Assembly (NCBI GenBank): GCA_027459285.1
Contig: DAIDIQ010000069.1
Span: forward strand, 1 to 33,737
Length of the DNA: 33,737 nucleotides
Source: Acetobacteraceae bacterium
GTDB taxonomy: Bacteria; Pseudomonadota; Alphaproteobacteria; Acetobacterales; Acetobacteraceae
Direction: 5' to 3'
The translations under genes were made by a program, and so were the position numbers. Positions 1 through 7,275 of the stretch are shown in pieces; position 1 is the first letter of the stretch; the number at the start of each line of letters is the position of its first letter. The notes below the pieces were generated by a model. It was not told where the DNA came from. It did no database searches and saw only the letters and a list, made by a program, of their open reading frames with translations.

Positions 1-932
1 TCCAGGAATTTTTGTCGCCGCCGCGCCTTCAGGGTGGCGGTGTCCAGGCCAAGCAGCAGCACCAGGCTGTCCTGAATGGCCGCGCCGACGGCGTCGATCG
101 TCTCGGCCGGGTTGCGTTGGGCGCCGCCCACCGGTTCCGGCACGATCTGGTCGATGATGTGCAATTGGCGCAGGTCCTCGGCGGTCATGCGCAAAGCCTC
201 GGCCGCGGTTGGTGCCTGACCCGCGTCCCGGAACAGGATCGAGGCGCAGCCTTCCGGCGAGATCACCGAATAGATCGCGTGTTCCAGCATCAGCACCCGG
301 TCGGCGCAGGCCAGGGCGACCGCGCCACCCGACCCGCCTTCACCGATGATGGTGGCGATGATCGGCACCGGCGCATCGAGGCAGGCTGAGATCGCGCGGG
401 CAATCGCCTCGGCCTGGCCGCGTGCCTCGGCCTCGACGCCCGGAAAGGCGCCGGCCGTATCGACGAAAGTCAGGATCGGCAGGCCGAATCGCCCGGCCAA
501 CTCGATCAGCCGGCGCGCCTTGCGGTAGCCTTCCGGGCGGGCCGAGCCGAAATTATGCTTGATCCGCGTATCCGTGTCGGTGCCCTTTTCGGTGCCCAGC
601 ACCATCACCGGCTGACCGCGGAATCGGCCCATGCCGCCGATGATGGCGGCATCATCGGCATAGGCACGGTCGCCGGCCAGAGGCGTGAAATCCGTGATCA
701 GCGTGCTGACATAGCTGAGTGCCTTGGGCCGGTCCGGGTGACGGGCGACCAGGGTTTTCTGCCACGGTGTCAGCTTGCCATAGATGGCGCGCAACTGCTT
801 GTCGGCCTTGTCGGCAAGCTTTTCGACCTCGTCGGCAATATTGATGCCGCCGGGCTCGGACATGGCGGTCAATTCGCCAATCTTGCTCTCAAGCTCGGCG
901 ACCGGCTTCTCGAATTCCAGGAACTGGCGCAT
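1..932 (-). CDS. accA: Acetyl-CoA carboxylase carboxyltransferase subunit alpha (3' end outside window)
   Basis: Translation from the ATG at 932 begins MRQFLEFEKPVAELESKI, the usual AccA N-terminus, and stays open for 310 codons to the left edge. Family AccA is about 315-320 residues, so only the last few residues are missing. Visible family segments include the helical N-terminus, RIKHNFGSARPEGYRKA, TFVDTAGAFPGVEAEARGQ and GEGGSGGAVALACADRV, the last two being crotonase-fold oxyanion and CoA-binding regions. With AccD it transfers the carboxyl group from carboxybiotin on AccB to acetyl-CoA in the cytoplasm, giving malonyl-CoA for fatty-acid synthesis. It lies 41 nt downstream of xerD on the same strand and is probably co-transcribed with it. 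accB and accC are at 19331-21158; accD is not in the window. Confidence 0.97.
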   Translation of the reverse strand, partial: MRQFLEFEKPVAELESKIGELTAMSEPGGINIADEVEKLADKADKQLRAIYGKLTPWQKTLVARHPDRPKALSYVSTLITDFTPLAGDRAYADDAAIIGGMGRFRGQPVMVLGTEKGTDTDTRIKHNFGSARPEGYRKARRLIELAGRFGLPILTFVDTAGAFPGVEAEARGQAEAIARAISACLDAPVPIIATIIGEGGSGGAVALACADRVLMLEHAIYSVISPEGCASILFRDAGQAPTAAEALRMTAEDLRQLHIIDQIVPEPVGGAQRNPAETIDAVGAAIQDSLVLLLGLDTATLKARRRQKFL

Positions 933-973
933 GGGCCAAGTTTTAAGCCATAGATCGGGCGCAAAGCCAAGCG

Positions 974-1858
974 TCAGCCATTCGTCTCCCGCTTGCCCGC
1001 CGTCTTGCCCAGCGGATGATGCGCGGCCACCGCGTCGCGCAAGCGGTCGGCCTGAACGTGGGTGTAGATCTCGGTGGTGCTGATATTGCTGTGACCCAGC
1101 AGCATTTGCAGGCTGCGCAAATCAGCGCCGCGCGCCAGCATGTGGCTGGCGAAGGAGTGGCGCAGCACGTGCGGCGAAACCCGCTCCGGCGCCAGCCCGG
1201 CTTCCAGGGCGGCGCGCTTCAGGGCCAGAAAGAACGCCTGCCGGGTCAGTGCCCGGCGCGGGTCGCGCCCCGGCAGCAGATACCGGCTTGGCGGCAGCCC
1301 GGCCTCGTCGCGTGCGGCCAGCATCGCCGCGGTGGCGTCCCGCGCCGCGGCCGAGAGCGGCACCAGCCTTTCCTTGCCGCCCTTGCCACGCACCAGCAGC
1401 ATGGCGCGCGCACCGCCCAGCGCGTCACGGGGCAGCGCCAGCAATTCCGAAACCCGCAGCCCGGTCGCATACAGCACTTCCAGCGCCGCCCGCAGCGTGA
1501 GCCCGGCGAGGCCCGGACGCGCGCCCGCCGCCTCGATCAGCGCGGTCACCTCCGCCTCGGACAGAAGCTTCGGCAGGCCCCTGCCGGGTCGTGGCGCCTC
1601 GGTCAGGCTGGTCGGGTCATCGCTCGCCTCGCCGTCACGCAACAGGAACCGATGAAACTGACGCAGCGCCGAAAGCCGCCGCGCCTGGCTGCGCGGCGAC
1701 AGCGTGCCCGCAAGGCTTGCCATGTAGGCGTCGATCGTGGCCGCCGATGCCTCGGCCAGACCCAGCCCGCGCGCCGCGACGAAGCCGGCGTAATCCTGCA
1801 AATCCCGCGCATAGGCCAGCAACGTGTTGCGGGCGCGGCCACGCTCAGCCGCCATCAT
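974..1858 (-). CDS. xerD: Site-specific tyrosine recombinase XerD
   Basis: A tyrosine recombinase of 294 residues from the first ATG. It has an N-terminal SAM-like core-binding domain (about 1-75) and a C-terminal catalytic domain. Numbering from that ATG, the catalytic residues are visible as R135 (ATGLRVSELL), the lysine of RGKGGKERLVPL, H230 and R233 (HVLRHSFASHML), H256 (LLGHSNISTTEIYTHV) and Y265; the spacing matches E. coli XerD. The family role is resolving chromosome dimers at dif with XerC and FtsK. Start problem: the codons just upstream read LIESFLEM in frame, matching the first helix of XerD (IEQFLDAL in E. coli). No ATG, GTG or TTG occurs in frame between 1858 and the stop near 1966, so the protein is about 13 residues short or uses a non-canonical start such as ATT near 1912. 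Confidence 0.95.
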   Translation of the reverse strand: MMAAERGRARNTLLAYARDLQDYAGFVAARGLGLAEASAATIDAYMASLAGTLSPRSQARRLSALRQFHRFLLRDGEASDDPTSLTEAPRPGRGLPKLLSEAEVTALIEAAGARPGLAGLTLRAALEVLYATGLRVSELLALPRDALGGARAMLLVRGKGGKERLVPLSAAARDATAAMLAARDEAGLPPSRYLLPGRDPRRALTRQAFFLALKRAALEAGLAPERVSPHVLRHSFASHMLARGADLRSLQMLLGHSNISTTEIYTHVQADRLRDAVAAHHPLGKTAGKRETNG

Positions 1859-1892
1859 CTCAAGGAACGACTCGATAAGCCCGGACGCCGCC

Positions 1893-2039
1893 TTATTGCT
1901 CGGCGGGGAAATGCGCGCTGTCCAGCTTGTGATCGACGGTCTGGCTGTGCGGCGGCGGCGGATGCAGGCCCAGCATCACGAAGCCGCCAAGCCCGGCCAG
2001 CACGGCGACAAGCACGGCAATCAAAAAGGCAAGTCGCAT
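1893..2039 (-). CDS. Small single-pass membrane protein, 48 aa, function unknown
   Basis: A short ORF beginning MRLAFLIAVLVAVLAGLGGF, one hydrophobic segment at about residues 3-26, then a proline-rich PPPPHSQTVDHKLDSAHFP tail ending in AEQ. It could be an uncleaved membrane anchor or a signal-like peptide; there is no lipobox. It sits between the divergent aroKB start and xerD, and its stop (1893) lies in the region that appears to encode the missing XerD N-terminus, so the two genes probably overlap and may be translationally coupled. A start 12 codons upstream (2075) is possible, but the segment before residue 1 here is not hydrophobic or family-like. It is probably real because of its position and clean membrane segment, but no function can be assigned. 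Confidence 0.6.
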   Translation of the reverse strand: MRLAFLIAVLVAVLAGLGGFVMLGLHPPPPHSQTVDHKLDSAHFPAEQ

Positions 2040-2159
2040 GGCGGCAACGGTCCGGCAGGGCAGGGTAAAAGGCACGCGGAGCGCGCGCGTGCGAAAGTGC
2101 GGCGCCTGGCCCGAGAAGGCGCCTTTTCGCCCGCGCCCATTGCTGTAGCTTTGCCGGAA

Positions 2160-3818
2160 ATGACACGCAACACCGATCGGCGCGCCGCGGCGGCGAGTAT
2201 TGTGCTGGTGGGCTTGATGGGCGCCGGCAAAACCGCCATCGGCCGCCGCCTTGCCGCCCGGCTAGGCCTGCCCTTCATCGATTCCGACCGCGAGATTGAA
2301 CGTGCCGCCGGCTGCACCATCACTGACCTGTTCGCCGAGCATGGCGAGGCGAGCTTTCGCGATGGCGAACGCCGCGTCATTGCCCGCCTGCTGGAAGGCG
2401 CGCCGATCGTGCTGGCCACTGGCGGCGGCGCCTTCATGGATGCCCGCACCCGGGCCGCGGTCCGCGCCGCCGGCGCGATTTCGGTATGGCTGCGCTGCGA
2501 TCTGCCCACGCTGTTGCGCCGCACCGCTGGCCGCACCCATCGCCCCTTGCTGGCCAAGGGCGATCCGGCCGAGATATTGGCGGCGCTGATGCAAACGCGG
2601 CACCCGATCTATGCCGAGAGCGACGTGATCGTCGATTGCGACGATCAGAGCCAGGAAAGGACGACCGAACGCGTGCTGGATGCGATCGATGCCTACGAGG
2701 CGCCGCGCCAGGTCCCGGTGGCGCTGGCGGACCGCGGCTATACGGTCACCATCGGGGCCAGGCTGCTCACCCGGGCCGGTGGGTTGCTGGCGCCGGTATT
2801 GCCGCACCGGCGGGTGGCGTTGGTGGCGGATGCGACCGTGCTCGCCTTGCACGGCGCCGCGTTGCGGCACGGGTTGCGGGAAGCCGGCATCACCCTTGCG
2901 GTTGAGCTGTCGGTGCCACCTGGCGAGGCCAGCAAATCCCTCGCCCAGTATGGCGCGCTGGTGAACGGCCTGATCGATGCGGGGCTTGACCGCGGCACCG
3001 CGCTGCTGGCCTTCGGCGGCGGGGTGGTGGGTGATCTGGCCGGCTTTGCCGCCGCCACCACGCTGCGTGGGCTGCCCTTCGTGCAGATTCCCACCACCTT
3101 GCTGGCGCAGGTCGATTCCAGCGTCGGCGGCAAAACCGGGGTGAACACGCCGGGCGGCAAGAACCTCGTCGGTGCCTTCCACCAACCCATCGCGGTGCTG
3201 GCTGATACCGATGTGCTGACCACCCTTGGCGCGCGGGAAATGCGCGCCGGCTATGCCGAGATCGTCAAGGCGGCGCTGATCGGCGATGCCGCCTTTTTCA
3301 CCTGGTGCGAGGCCCATGCGCGTGCCGCCCTTGGCGGGGATGCCGACAAGCTGCGTGAGGCCATTGCCCGCGCTGTCGCCTTCAAGGCCGCCGTGGTGGC
3401 GTATGACGAGCTTGAGCTACGCCCCGATGGCGGGCGCGCGCTGCTCAATCTGGGTCACAGCTTCGCCCACGCGCTCGAAGCCGAGCTGGGCTACGGCACC
3501 ATTCTGCACGGCGAGGCGGTGGCCATCGGCATCGGGCTCGCGTTCCGCCTGTCGGCCCGCCTCGGCCTGTGCCCGCCCGACCTGCCCGCCCGGATCGAGG
3601 CGCATCTGGCCCATGTCGGTTTGCCGGCGCGCATCGCGGGGCTCGATGCCAGTGTGTCGGCCGCGGCGCTGATGCACCGCTTCGGCCGCGACAAGAAGAT
3701 GCGCGATGGCCGGCTGACTTTCGTGCTGGCGGAGGGAATCGGCCAGGCCTGCACCCGGCGCGATGTGCCGGACGATGCGGTGCGGGCGATATTACAGGAA
3801 AGCGGCGCCGCCGGCTGA
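2160..3818 (+). CDS. aroKB: Bifunctional shikimate kinase / 3-dehydroquinate synthase (fused AroK-AroB)
   Basis: A single ORF of 552 residues from the ATG at 2160 carries two complete shikimate-pathway enzymes. Residues about 12-180 are shikimate kinase: Walker A GLMGAGKT (18-25), DSD (41-43) for Mg and shikimate, GGGAFM (88-93) and the lid RTHRPLL. Residues about 184-552 are 3-dehydroquinate synthase: PPGEASKSL, FGGGVVGDLAGF (NAD region), PTTLLAQVDSSVGGKTGVN, and the expected metal ligands E367 (GYAEIVK), H433 (LGHSFAHALE) and H450 (LHGEAVAIG). AroB closes 3-deoxy-arabino-heptulosonate 7-phosphate to 3-dehydroquinate; AroK phosphorylates shikimate at O3. In most bacteria these are adjacent separate genes; no stop or start interrupts this frame between the domains. 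The frame is open back to 1824, but the kinase fold begins only after 2160. No strong ribosome site is seen. It is divergent from the xerD-accA block and convergent with rpmB (21-nt gap). Confidence 0.95.
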   Translation: MTRNTDRRAAAASIVLVGLMGAGKTAIGRRLAARLGLPFIDSDREIERAAGCTITDLFAEHGEASFRDGERRVIARLLEGAPIVLATGGGAFMDARTRAAVRAAGAISVWLRCDLPTLLRRTAGRTHRPLLAKGDPAEILAALMQTRHPIYAESDVIVDCDDQSQERTTERVLDAIDAYEAPRQVPVALADRGYTVTIGARLLTRAGGLLAPVLPHRRVALVADATVLALHGAALRHGLREAGITLAVELSVPPGEASKSLAQYGALVNGLIDAGLDRGTALLAFGGGVVGDLAGFAAATTLRGLPFVQIPTTLLAQVDSSVGGKTGVNTPGGKNLVGAFHQPIAVLADTDVLTTLGAREMRAGYAEIVKAALIGDAAFFTWCEAHARAALGGDADKLREAIARAVAFKAAVVAYDELELRPDGGRALLNLGHSFAHALEAELGYGTILHGEAVAIGIGLAFRLSARLGLCPPDLPARIEAHLAHVGLPARIAGLDASVSAAALMHRFGRDKKMRDGRLTFVLAEGIGQACTRRDVPDDAVRAILQESGAAG

Positions 3819-3839
3819 CCCCGCGCCGCGTCTGTCCGG

Positions 3840-4130
3840 TCAGGCCTGCCGGGCGCGGGCGCGGGTAATGCGGCGCTTCAGGTCCAGCGCCTCGGGCGGC
3901 AGCTTGCGGGCCGGGGTATTCAGCAAAAACGCATCGATCCCGCCCTTGCTTTCCACCGTGCGCAGCGCCCGGGTGGAAACGCGCAAGCTGACCTTCTGCC
4001 CCAACACTTCGGACAGCAAGGTCGCGGATTGAATATTGGGCAGGAAGCGACGGCGGGTCTTGTTGTTGGCGTGGCTGACGTTATTGCCGGTCAGCACACC
4101 CTTGCCCGTGACCTGGCAGCGGCGAGACAT
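3840..4130 (-). CDS. rpmB: 50S ribosomal protein L28
   Basis: 96 residues beginning [23 protein letters not shown], the standard L28 N-terminus, with [17 protein letters not shown] and the [16 protein letters not shown] segment expected of the bL28 fold. It is a structural protein of the large ribosomal subunit. The length fits the alphaproteobacterial form of about 95-100 residues. An AGGA-type ribosome site (GGAAGGA) lies about eight bases before the ATG, and a promoter-like pair lies 50-80 nt upstream. It is convergent with aroKB. Confidence 0.97.
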   Translation of the reverse strand: MSRRCQVTGKGVLTGNNVSHANNKTRRRFLPNIQSATLLSEVLGQKVSLRVSTRALRTVESKGGIDAFLLNTPARKLPPEALDLKRRITRARARQA

Positions 4131-4182
4131 GCGAAAATCCTTCCCAAACCCAAGCCCGACCCGTGGTCGATGCGAGCGCGCG

Positions 4183-4211
4183 CCTTACAGGCACACCGGC
4201 GCAAAATCAAG
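4183..4211 (-). promoter_or_regulatory. Candidate sigma-70 type promoter for rpmB
   Basis: Reading the minus strand, CTTGATT (about 4205-4211) is followed after 15-16 bases by TGTAAGG (4183-4189). This resembles the TTGA...TATAAG pattern of strong alphaproteobacterial ribosomal and tRNA promoters. It lies about 50 nt ahead of the rpmB ATG. Based on pattern only; the spacer is slightly short. Confidence 0.4.
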
Positions 4212-4251
4212 GGCGGGCAACGAAACGACGTGATGCTGTTGGAAAAGGAAC

Positions 4252-4370
4252 GTCCGGCACCGGCCCGCACCCCCACCCGGCCACCCACGAGCGTACACTG
4301 TCATGGGTGGCCGGGTGGGGGTGCGGGCCGGTGCCGGACTTGAAACAAAGCACGCGGGCCGGTGCCAGAC
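4252..4370. repeat. Large palindromic intergenic repeat, copy A (perfect 36-bp arms)
   Basis: Arm 4252-4287 is the exact reverse complement of 4304-4339 (36 of 36), with a 16-base loop (4288-4303, CGAGCGTACACTGTCA). It is followed by TTGAAACAAAGCAC and a partial third arm, GCGGGCCGGTGCCAGAC (4354-4370). The same composite unit recurs at 4686-4806. It lies between the 3' end of tRNA-Leu(CAA) and rpmB on the minus strand, so it could end or process the tRNA transcript, or be a REP/BIME-like or miniature mobile element. Confidence 0.9.
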
Positions 4371-4391
4371 CTCAAACTCAGACACTACCGG

Positions 4392-4478
4392 TGGTGCGGG
4401 CGGTCGGAATCGAACCGACACTCTGTTGCCAGAACCGGATTTTGAGTCCGGCGCGTCTACCAGTTCCACCACGCCCGC
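4392..4478 (-). tRNA. tRNA-Leu (anticodon CAA)
   Basis: On the minus strand the acceptor arm GCGGGCG pairs with CGCCCGC, followed by discriminator A and an encoded CCA (4392-4394). The anticodon stem CCGGA/TCCGG holds the loop CTCAAAA, giving anticodon CAA. A long variable arm (TTCTGGCAACAGAG region) and the T-arm GGTTCGATTCC are present. The length of 87 nt is normal for a class II tRNA. Confidence 0.96.
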
Positions 4479-4514
4479 ATCCGTGTCCGGGCGCTTGCGC
4501 GACCGGATTATGTC

Positions 4515-4588
4515 TGGAGGTCCGGGCCGGAATTGAACCGGCATTCGCGGATTTGCAGTCCGCTGCATCACCACTCTGCCACCGGACC
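4515..4588 (-). tRNA. tRNA-Cys (anticodon GCA)
   Basis: Minus strand, 74 nt: acceptor GGTCCGG pairs with CCGGACC, then U as discriminator (typical of tRNA-Cys) and an encoded CCA. The anticodon loop CTGCAAA gives GCA, and the T-arm contains GGTTCAATTCC. It is 36 nt upstream of tRNA-Leu(CAA) on the same strand, so the two may be co-transcribed. Confidence 0.96.
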
Positions 4589-4685
4589 GAAGGCGCGCTC
4601 TTCATTCCAGCCTGTTGCCCCGCGGTCAAGAGAGGCATGGTATATGCCTACTTGAAGTCCGGCGTGAGTCTTTGAGTGGCGCGCA

Positions 4686-4806
4686 GTCCGGCACCGGCCC
4701 GCACCCCCACCCGGCCACCCACGAGCGTACACTGCCATGGGTGGCCGGGTGGGGGTGCGGGCTGGTGCCGGACTTCAAACAAAGCACGTGCGGGCCGGTG
4801 CCGGAC
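4686..4806. repeat. Large palindromic intergenic repeat, copy B (35/36 arms)
   Basis: Arm 4686-4721 pairs with 4738-4773 in 35 of 36 positions around a 16-base loop (4722-4737). The only difference from copy A in the arms is C to T at 4763, which leaves a G-U pair in a plus-strand RNA. The loop differs from copy A at one base. The downstream TTCAAACAAAGCAC and a partial arm (4790-4806) are also shared. It lies between the divergent tRNA-Cys and tRNA-Leu(UAA) genes. In the rest of the 4589-4892 gap only a short inverted repeat (AGGCAT/ATGCCT, about 4632-4650) is seen. Confidence 0.9.
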
Positions 4807-4892
4807 TGCGCGCCGGGCAGGTGCGCCGCGCTTAGACACCATCATGGTTTCCCTGCCGCCGGTTCCGCATTATGGGGGCAAGGCGGCACCGT

Positions 4893-4980
4893 GCGGGCGT
4901 GGTGGAATGGTAGACGCAGCAGACTTAAAATCTGCTTCCTGAAATCAGGAGTGCGGGTTCAAGTCCCGCCGCCCGCACCA
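4893..4980 (+). tRNA. tRNA-Leu (anticodon UAA)
   Basis: Plus strand, 88 nt: GCGGGCG pairs with CGCCCGC, then A and an encoded CCA ending at 4980. The anticodon stem GCAGA/TCTGC holds loop CTTAAAA, giving UAA. The long variable arm TCCTGAAATCAGGA identifies a class II tRNA, and the T-arm GGTTCAAGTCC is present. It shares the acceptor stem with the CAA isoacceptor at 4392-4478. Confidence 0.96.
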
Positions 4981-4999
4981 GCCTCGATTTCTCGCGGCC

Positions 5000-5458
5000 T
5001 CAGTTTTTCCCAGGCTCAGCCAGTTCCGCCAACAGCCGAAGCACCCGGCGGAACCCATCGACCGAGCTTCCGCCGGCCAGCCGGAACGCCCGCGCCAGGG
5101 CCTCTCGCTCAGCCTCGAAAACACGCCGTTCCAGCGCCAGGCCGACCTCGCTGAGGCTGAGTTTGCGCGCCCGCCTGTCTGCCCGTCCCTGATCGGAGAC
5201 AATCAGCCCCCGTTGCGCCAGTGGCTGCATGGCCCGCCACAGGCTCTGCTTGGAAATGCCGAGCCTCGCCTGCAAGTCACCCACCCCAAGGCCGGGGTGG
5301 CGCCCGATCAGATACAGTATCCGATACTGTGCCCGGCTCAGGCCCTCGGGGCGCAACACGGTCTCGGCCGCCTGATTCAGTCGGAAATTGGCCAGGAACA
5401 GCATATGCTGCGCCTGGCGCAAATCCTCCTCGCGCAAGAAAAGCAGCGCCTCGCTCAT
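5000..5458 (-). CDS. MarR-family winged-helix transcriptional regulator
   Basis: 152 residues from the ATG at 5458. The middle carries the MarR winged helix: LSRAQYRILYLIGRHPGLGV, LQARLGISKQSLWRAMQPLA (recognition helix), RGLI and the wing DQGRADRRARKLSLSEVG, flanked by helices suited to dimerisation. MarR proteins bind palindromic operators as dimers and are usually released by small phenolic or oxidising ligands; no ligand can be inferred here. The start codon overlaps the stop of the glycosyltransferase gene (ATGA), implying translational coupling as the last gene of the 10785-5000 operon. It may regulate this operon. It ends 20 nt from the tRNA-Leu(UAA) gene, in convergent orientation. 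Confidence 0.9.
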   Translation of the reverse strand: MSEALLFLREEDLRQAQHMLFLANFRLNQAAETVLRPEGLSRAQYRILYLIGRHPGLGVGDLQARLGISKQSLWRAMQPLAQRGLIVSDQGRADRRARKLSLSEVGLALERRVFEAEREALARAFRLAGGSSVDGFRRVLRLLAELAEPGKN

Positions 5459-7275
5459 GGTCCGCCGTAGGCCAGGGTGTCCCAGCGCGGCGGGCAGGCC
5501 AATGCCGGCGGGCCCTCGGTATAGGCCAGGTTCGGGCTCCAGAACCGGTCGCGGCGCAAGGCTTCGGGCCAGCGGGCCGCAAGCACCGCCTGTTCCGCCG
5601 CCGCCCGCAGCGCCTTTTCCGCGTCCTGGTCGGCGCGGCGCGTTGCCAGTTCCAGGTGCATCAGGCGCGCCTCGGGCGTCCAGATGATATCCAGCCCCAG
5701 CGCCGCGACCCGCAGGCACAAATCCGTGTCGCTGCACGTAATCCGGTAATGCTCGGTATCCAGCCCGCCCGCCGCCGACAGCACCGTGCGGCGAATGGCC
5801 ATGCACGCCCCGGTCACCGCGCTCACCGCGCGCCGGTGCCGCAGCAAATCCTCATAATCCCGGCATTCGGCCCGGGCGTGCCGCATGACGTGGTGCGCCG
5901 TGCCGTCATCGCGCAGCACCATGCCGGCATGCTGCACGCGGCCATCCGGATAGAACAGCGCGGCGCCGGCAATGCCCGTGCTTTCCCGGCACGCCTCGGT
6001 CACCAGCGCGGCCAGCCAGCCCGGGTCCAGCACGCGCATGTCATTGTTCAGAAAAACCAGCACCTCGCCGCTTGCCTCCCGGGCGGCGTGCTGGTTCGCG
6101 GCGGCCCAGTTGAACAGCCCTGGCATGGGCAGCACGCGGCAGCGCGCGTCACGCCGGTTCAACCGGTCCAGATAGGCGCGGCTCAACGGCTCCCGGCTGC
6201 CATTGTCGATGACAATGATCTCCGCCGGTGCCGGCCAGGTCCGAAACAGCAGATCCTCGATAAACGGCGCCAGCAGGTCCATCCGCTCCCGCGTCGGAAT
6301 CAGCACCGAGGCCGCCGGCATGCCGGCCGACCCAGGGCCGGGTTTGACGGGCGCGGCGGGCCTTGCCGGCACCGGCGCCACCGCGCCAATCCGGTGCGTC
6401 AGCACACGGGGAATATGGCGCCGCGCCGCGGGCGGCACCATTGGCGCCAGCCGGGGCAGCAAGGCCTCGCCGTCGCCAAGCGCCGTCCTCAGCCAGGCCA
6501 GGCCCACTGCCTCCACCAGGTCGCGCCGCAGCGCCAGCAACCCGTCATGGCCGCGCGGCCGCGCTGTCATCTGCCAGTCGGCGTCGCATTTGAACCACGG
6601 GGCGCGGCGTGTGCCATCCGGGCCGATGCAATCCTCATCGGCAATCATCAGCCGCGCCGCGCCATCCGCCCCGCATGCCAGAATTTCCGCGAAGCTGGTA
6701 TCGGCCAGCAGGCACGGCGCCGGCAGCACCACCAGCCAGTCCGCCTCGCCCAGATCGGCTGTCGCGCCGTCCGCGAACAGGATCGGGCCATGCGCCACGC
6801 TTTGTGCCGTGATGGCGCCGATCATGCCCGGCGGCGCCTCTGCCTCCGCCGCGCCGATCAGCGTTGCCATGCGCGCGGGCGCGATGGCCGCGCCGCGCAG
6901 GCTCGCGCGGAACGGCGCCTCGAACGCCTCGATCCACCATTGATAGGCTACCGGATCGTTCGCTGACAGCACCGGTGCCGCCGGCGGCACCGGGCATGCG
7001 CCGCCGCCCAGCGCCCGCAGCCCCGCGGCGTAAGCGGCAAGATCGGGCGGCGGGGCCACGCCGCGCCCGCGAAATTCATCGCCACTGAGGAATTCCGCGA
7101 TGATGCTCTCGATCGTCTTGCCGGCTTGCAGCCCCGCCACATAGGCGCCAAGGCCGCCAGCATCGGGGGGGCGACCCAGCAGGTCCCGGTACAGGCGGTC
7201 CATCATGTAGGCATGGCCGCGCGCCGCGCCGCCGGGCGGCAAATCCGGCAGGCGGCCGTACAGGGGCTCAGCCAC
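5455..7275 (-). CDS. Family 2 glycosyltransferase with N-terminal DUF4214 domain
   Basis: 606 residues. Residues about 25-70 (DRLYRDLLGRPPDAGGL ... EFLSGDEF) match the DUF4214 repeat, often attached to secreted or surface-glycan proteins. Residues about 110-300 look like the remnant of a first GT-A domain: YQWWIEAFEAP and ADEDCIGPDGTRRAPWFKCD recall the SDEDxID..G..xxPxFKPD signature of tandem GT2 proteins, but the SVxxPVYN nucleotide-binding start is missing. Residues about 322-560 are an intact GT2 domain: SVLIPTRERMDLL, IIVIDNGS, FLNNDM (410-413, metal/nucleotide sugar) and DTDLCLRVAALG. It probably adds a sugar to a surface or exported polymer; donor and acceptor are unknown. It overlaps the upstream gene by 8 nt and the downstream MarR gene by 4 nt. 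Confidence 0.9.
   Translation of the reverse strand: MAEPLYGRLPDLPPGGAARGHAYMMDRLYRDLLGRPPDAGGLGAYVAGLQAGKTIESIIAEFLSGDEFRGRGVAPPPDLAAYAAGLRALGGGACPVPPAAPVLSANDPVAYQWWIEAFEAPFRASLRGAAIAPARMATLIGAAEAEAPPGMIGAITAQSVAHGPILFADGATADLGEADWLVVLPAPCLLADTSFAEILACGADGAARLMIADEDCIGPDGTRRAPWFKCDADWQMTARPRGHDGLLALRRDLVEAVGLAWLRTALGDGEALLPRLAPMVPPAARRHIPRVLTHRIGAVAPVPARPAAPVKPGPGSAGMPAASVLIPTRERMDLLAPFIEDLLFRTWPAPAEIIVIDNGSREPLSRAYLDRLNRRDARCRVLPMPGLFNWAAANQHAAREASGEVLVFLNNDMRVLDPGWLAALVTEACRESTGIAGAALFYPDGRVQHAGMVLRDDGTAHHVMRHARAECRDYEDLLRHRRAVSAVTGACMAIRRTVLSAAGGLDTEHYRITCSDTDLCLRVAALGLDIIWTPEARLMHLELATRRADQDAEKALRAAAEQAVLAARWPEALRRDRFWSPNLAYTEGPPALACPPRWDTLAYGGP

Noticed and set aside
1016-2068. Long plus-strand ORF of 350 codons over xerD
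   Set aside because: It is antisense to xerD, has a proline/arginine-rich unfamily-like composition, and depends on the codon bias of GC-rich DNA.
1853-2166. 103-codon minus-strand ORF around the small membrane gene
   Set aside because: Another frame of the same region; low-complexity Arg/Ala/Pro composition without motif, while the 48-aa frame has a clear membrane segment.
4252-4806. CRISPR array
   Set aside because: Only two palindromic units, far apart, with no regular spacers or cas genes.
5221-6966. 581-codon plus-strand ORF over the MarR and GT2 genes
   Set aside because: Frame shadow: composition is Arg/Pro/His-rich, without domain motifs, while the minus strand encodes clear MarR and GT2 motifs.
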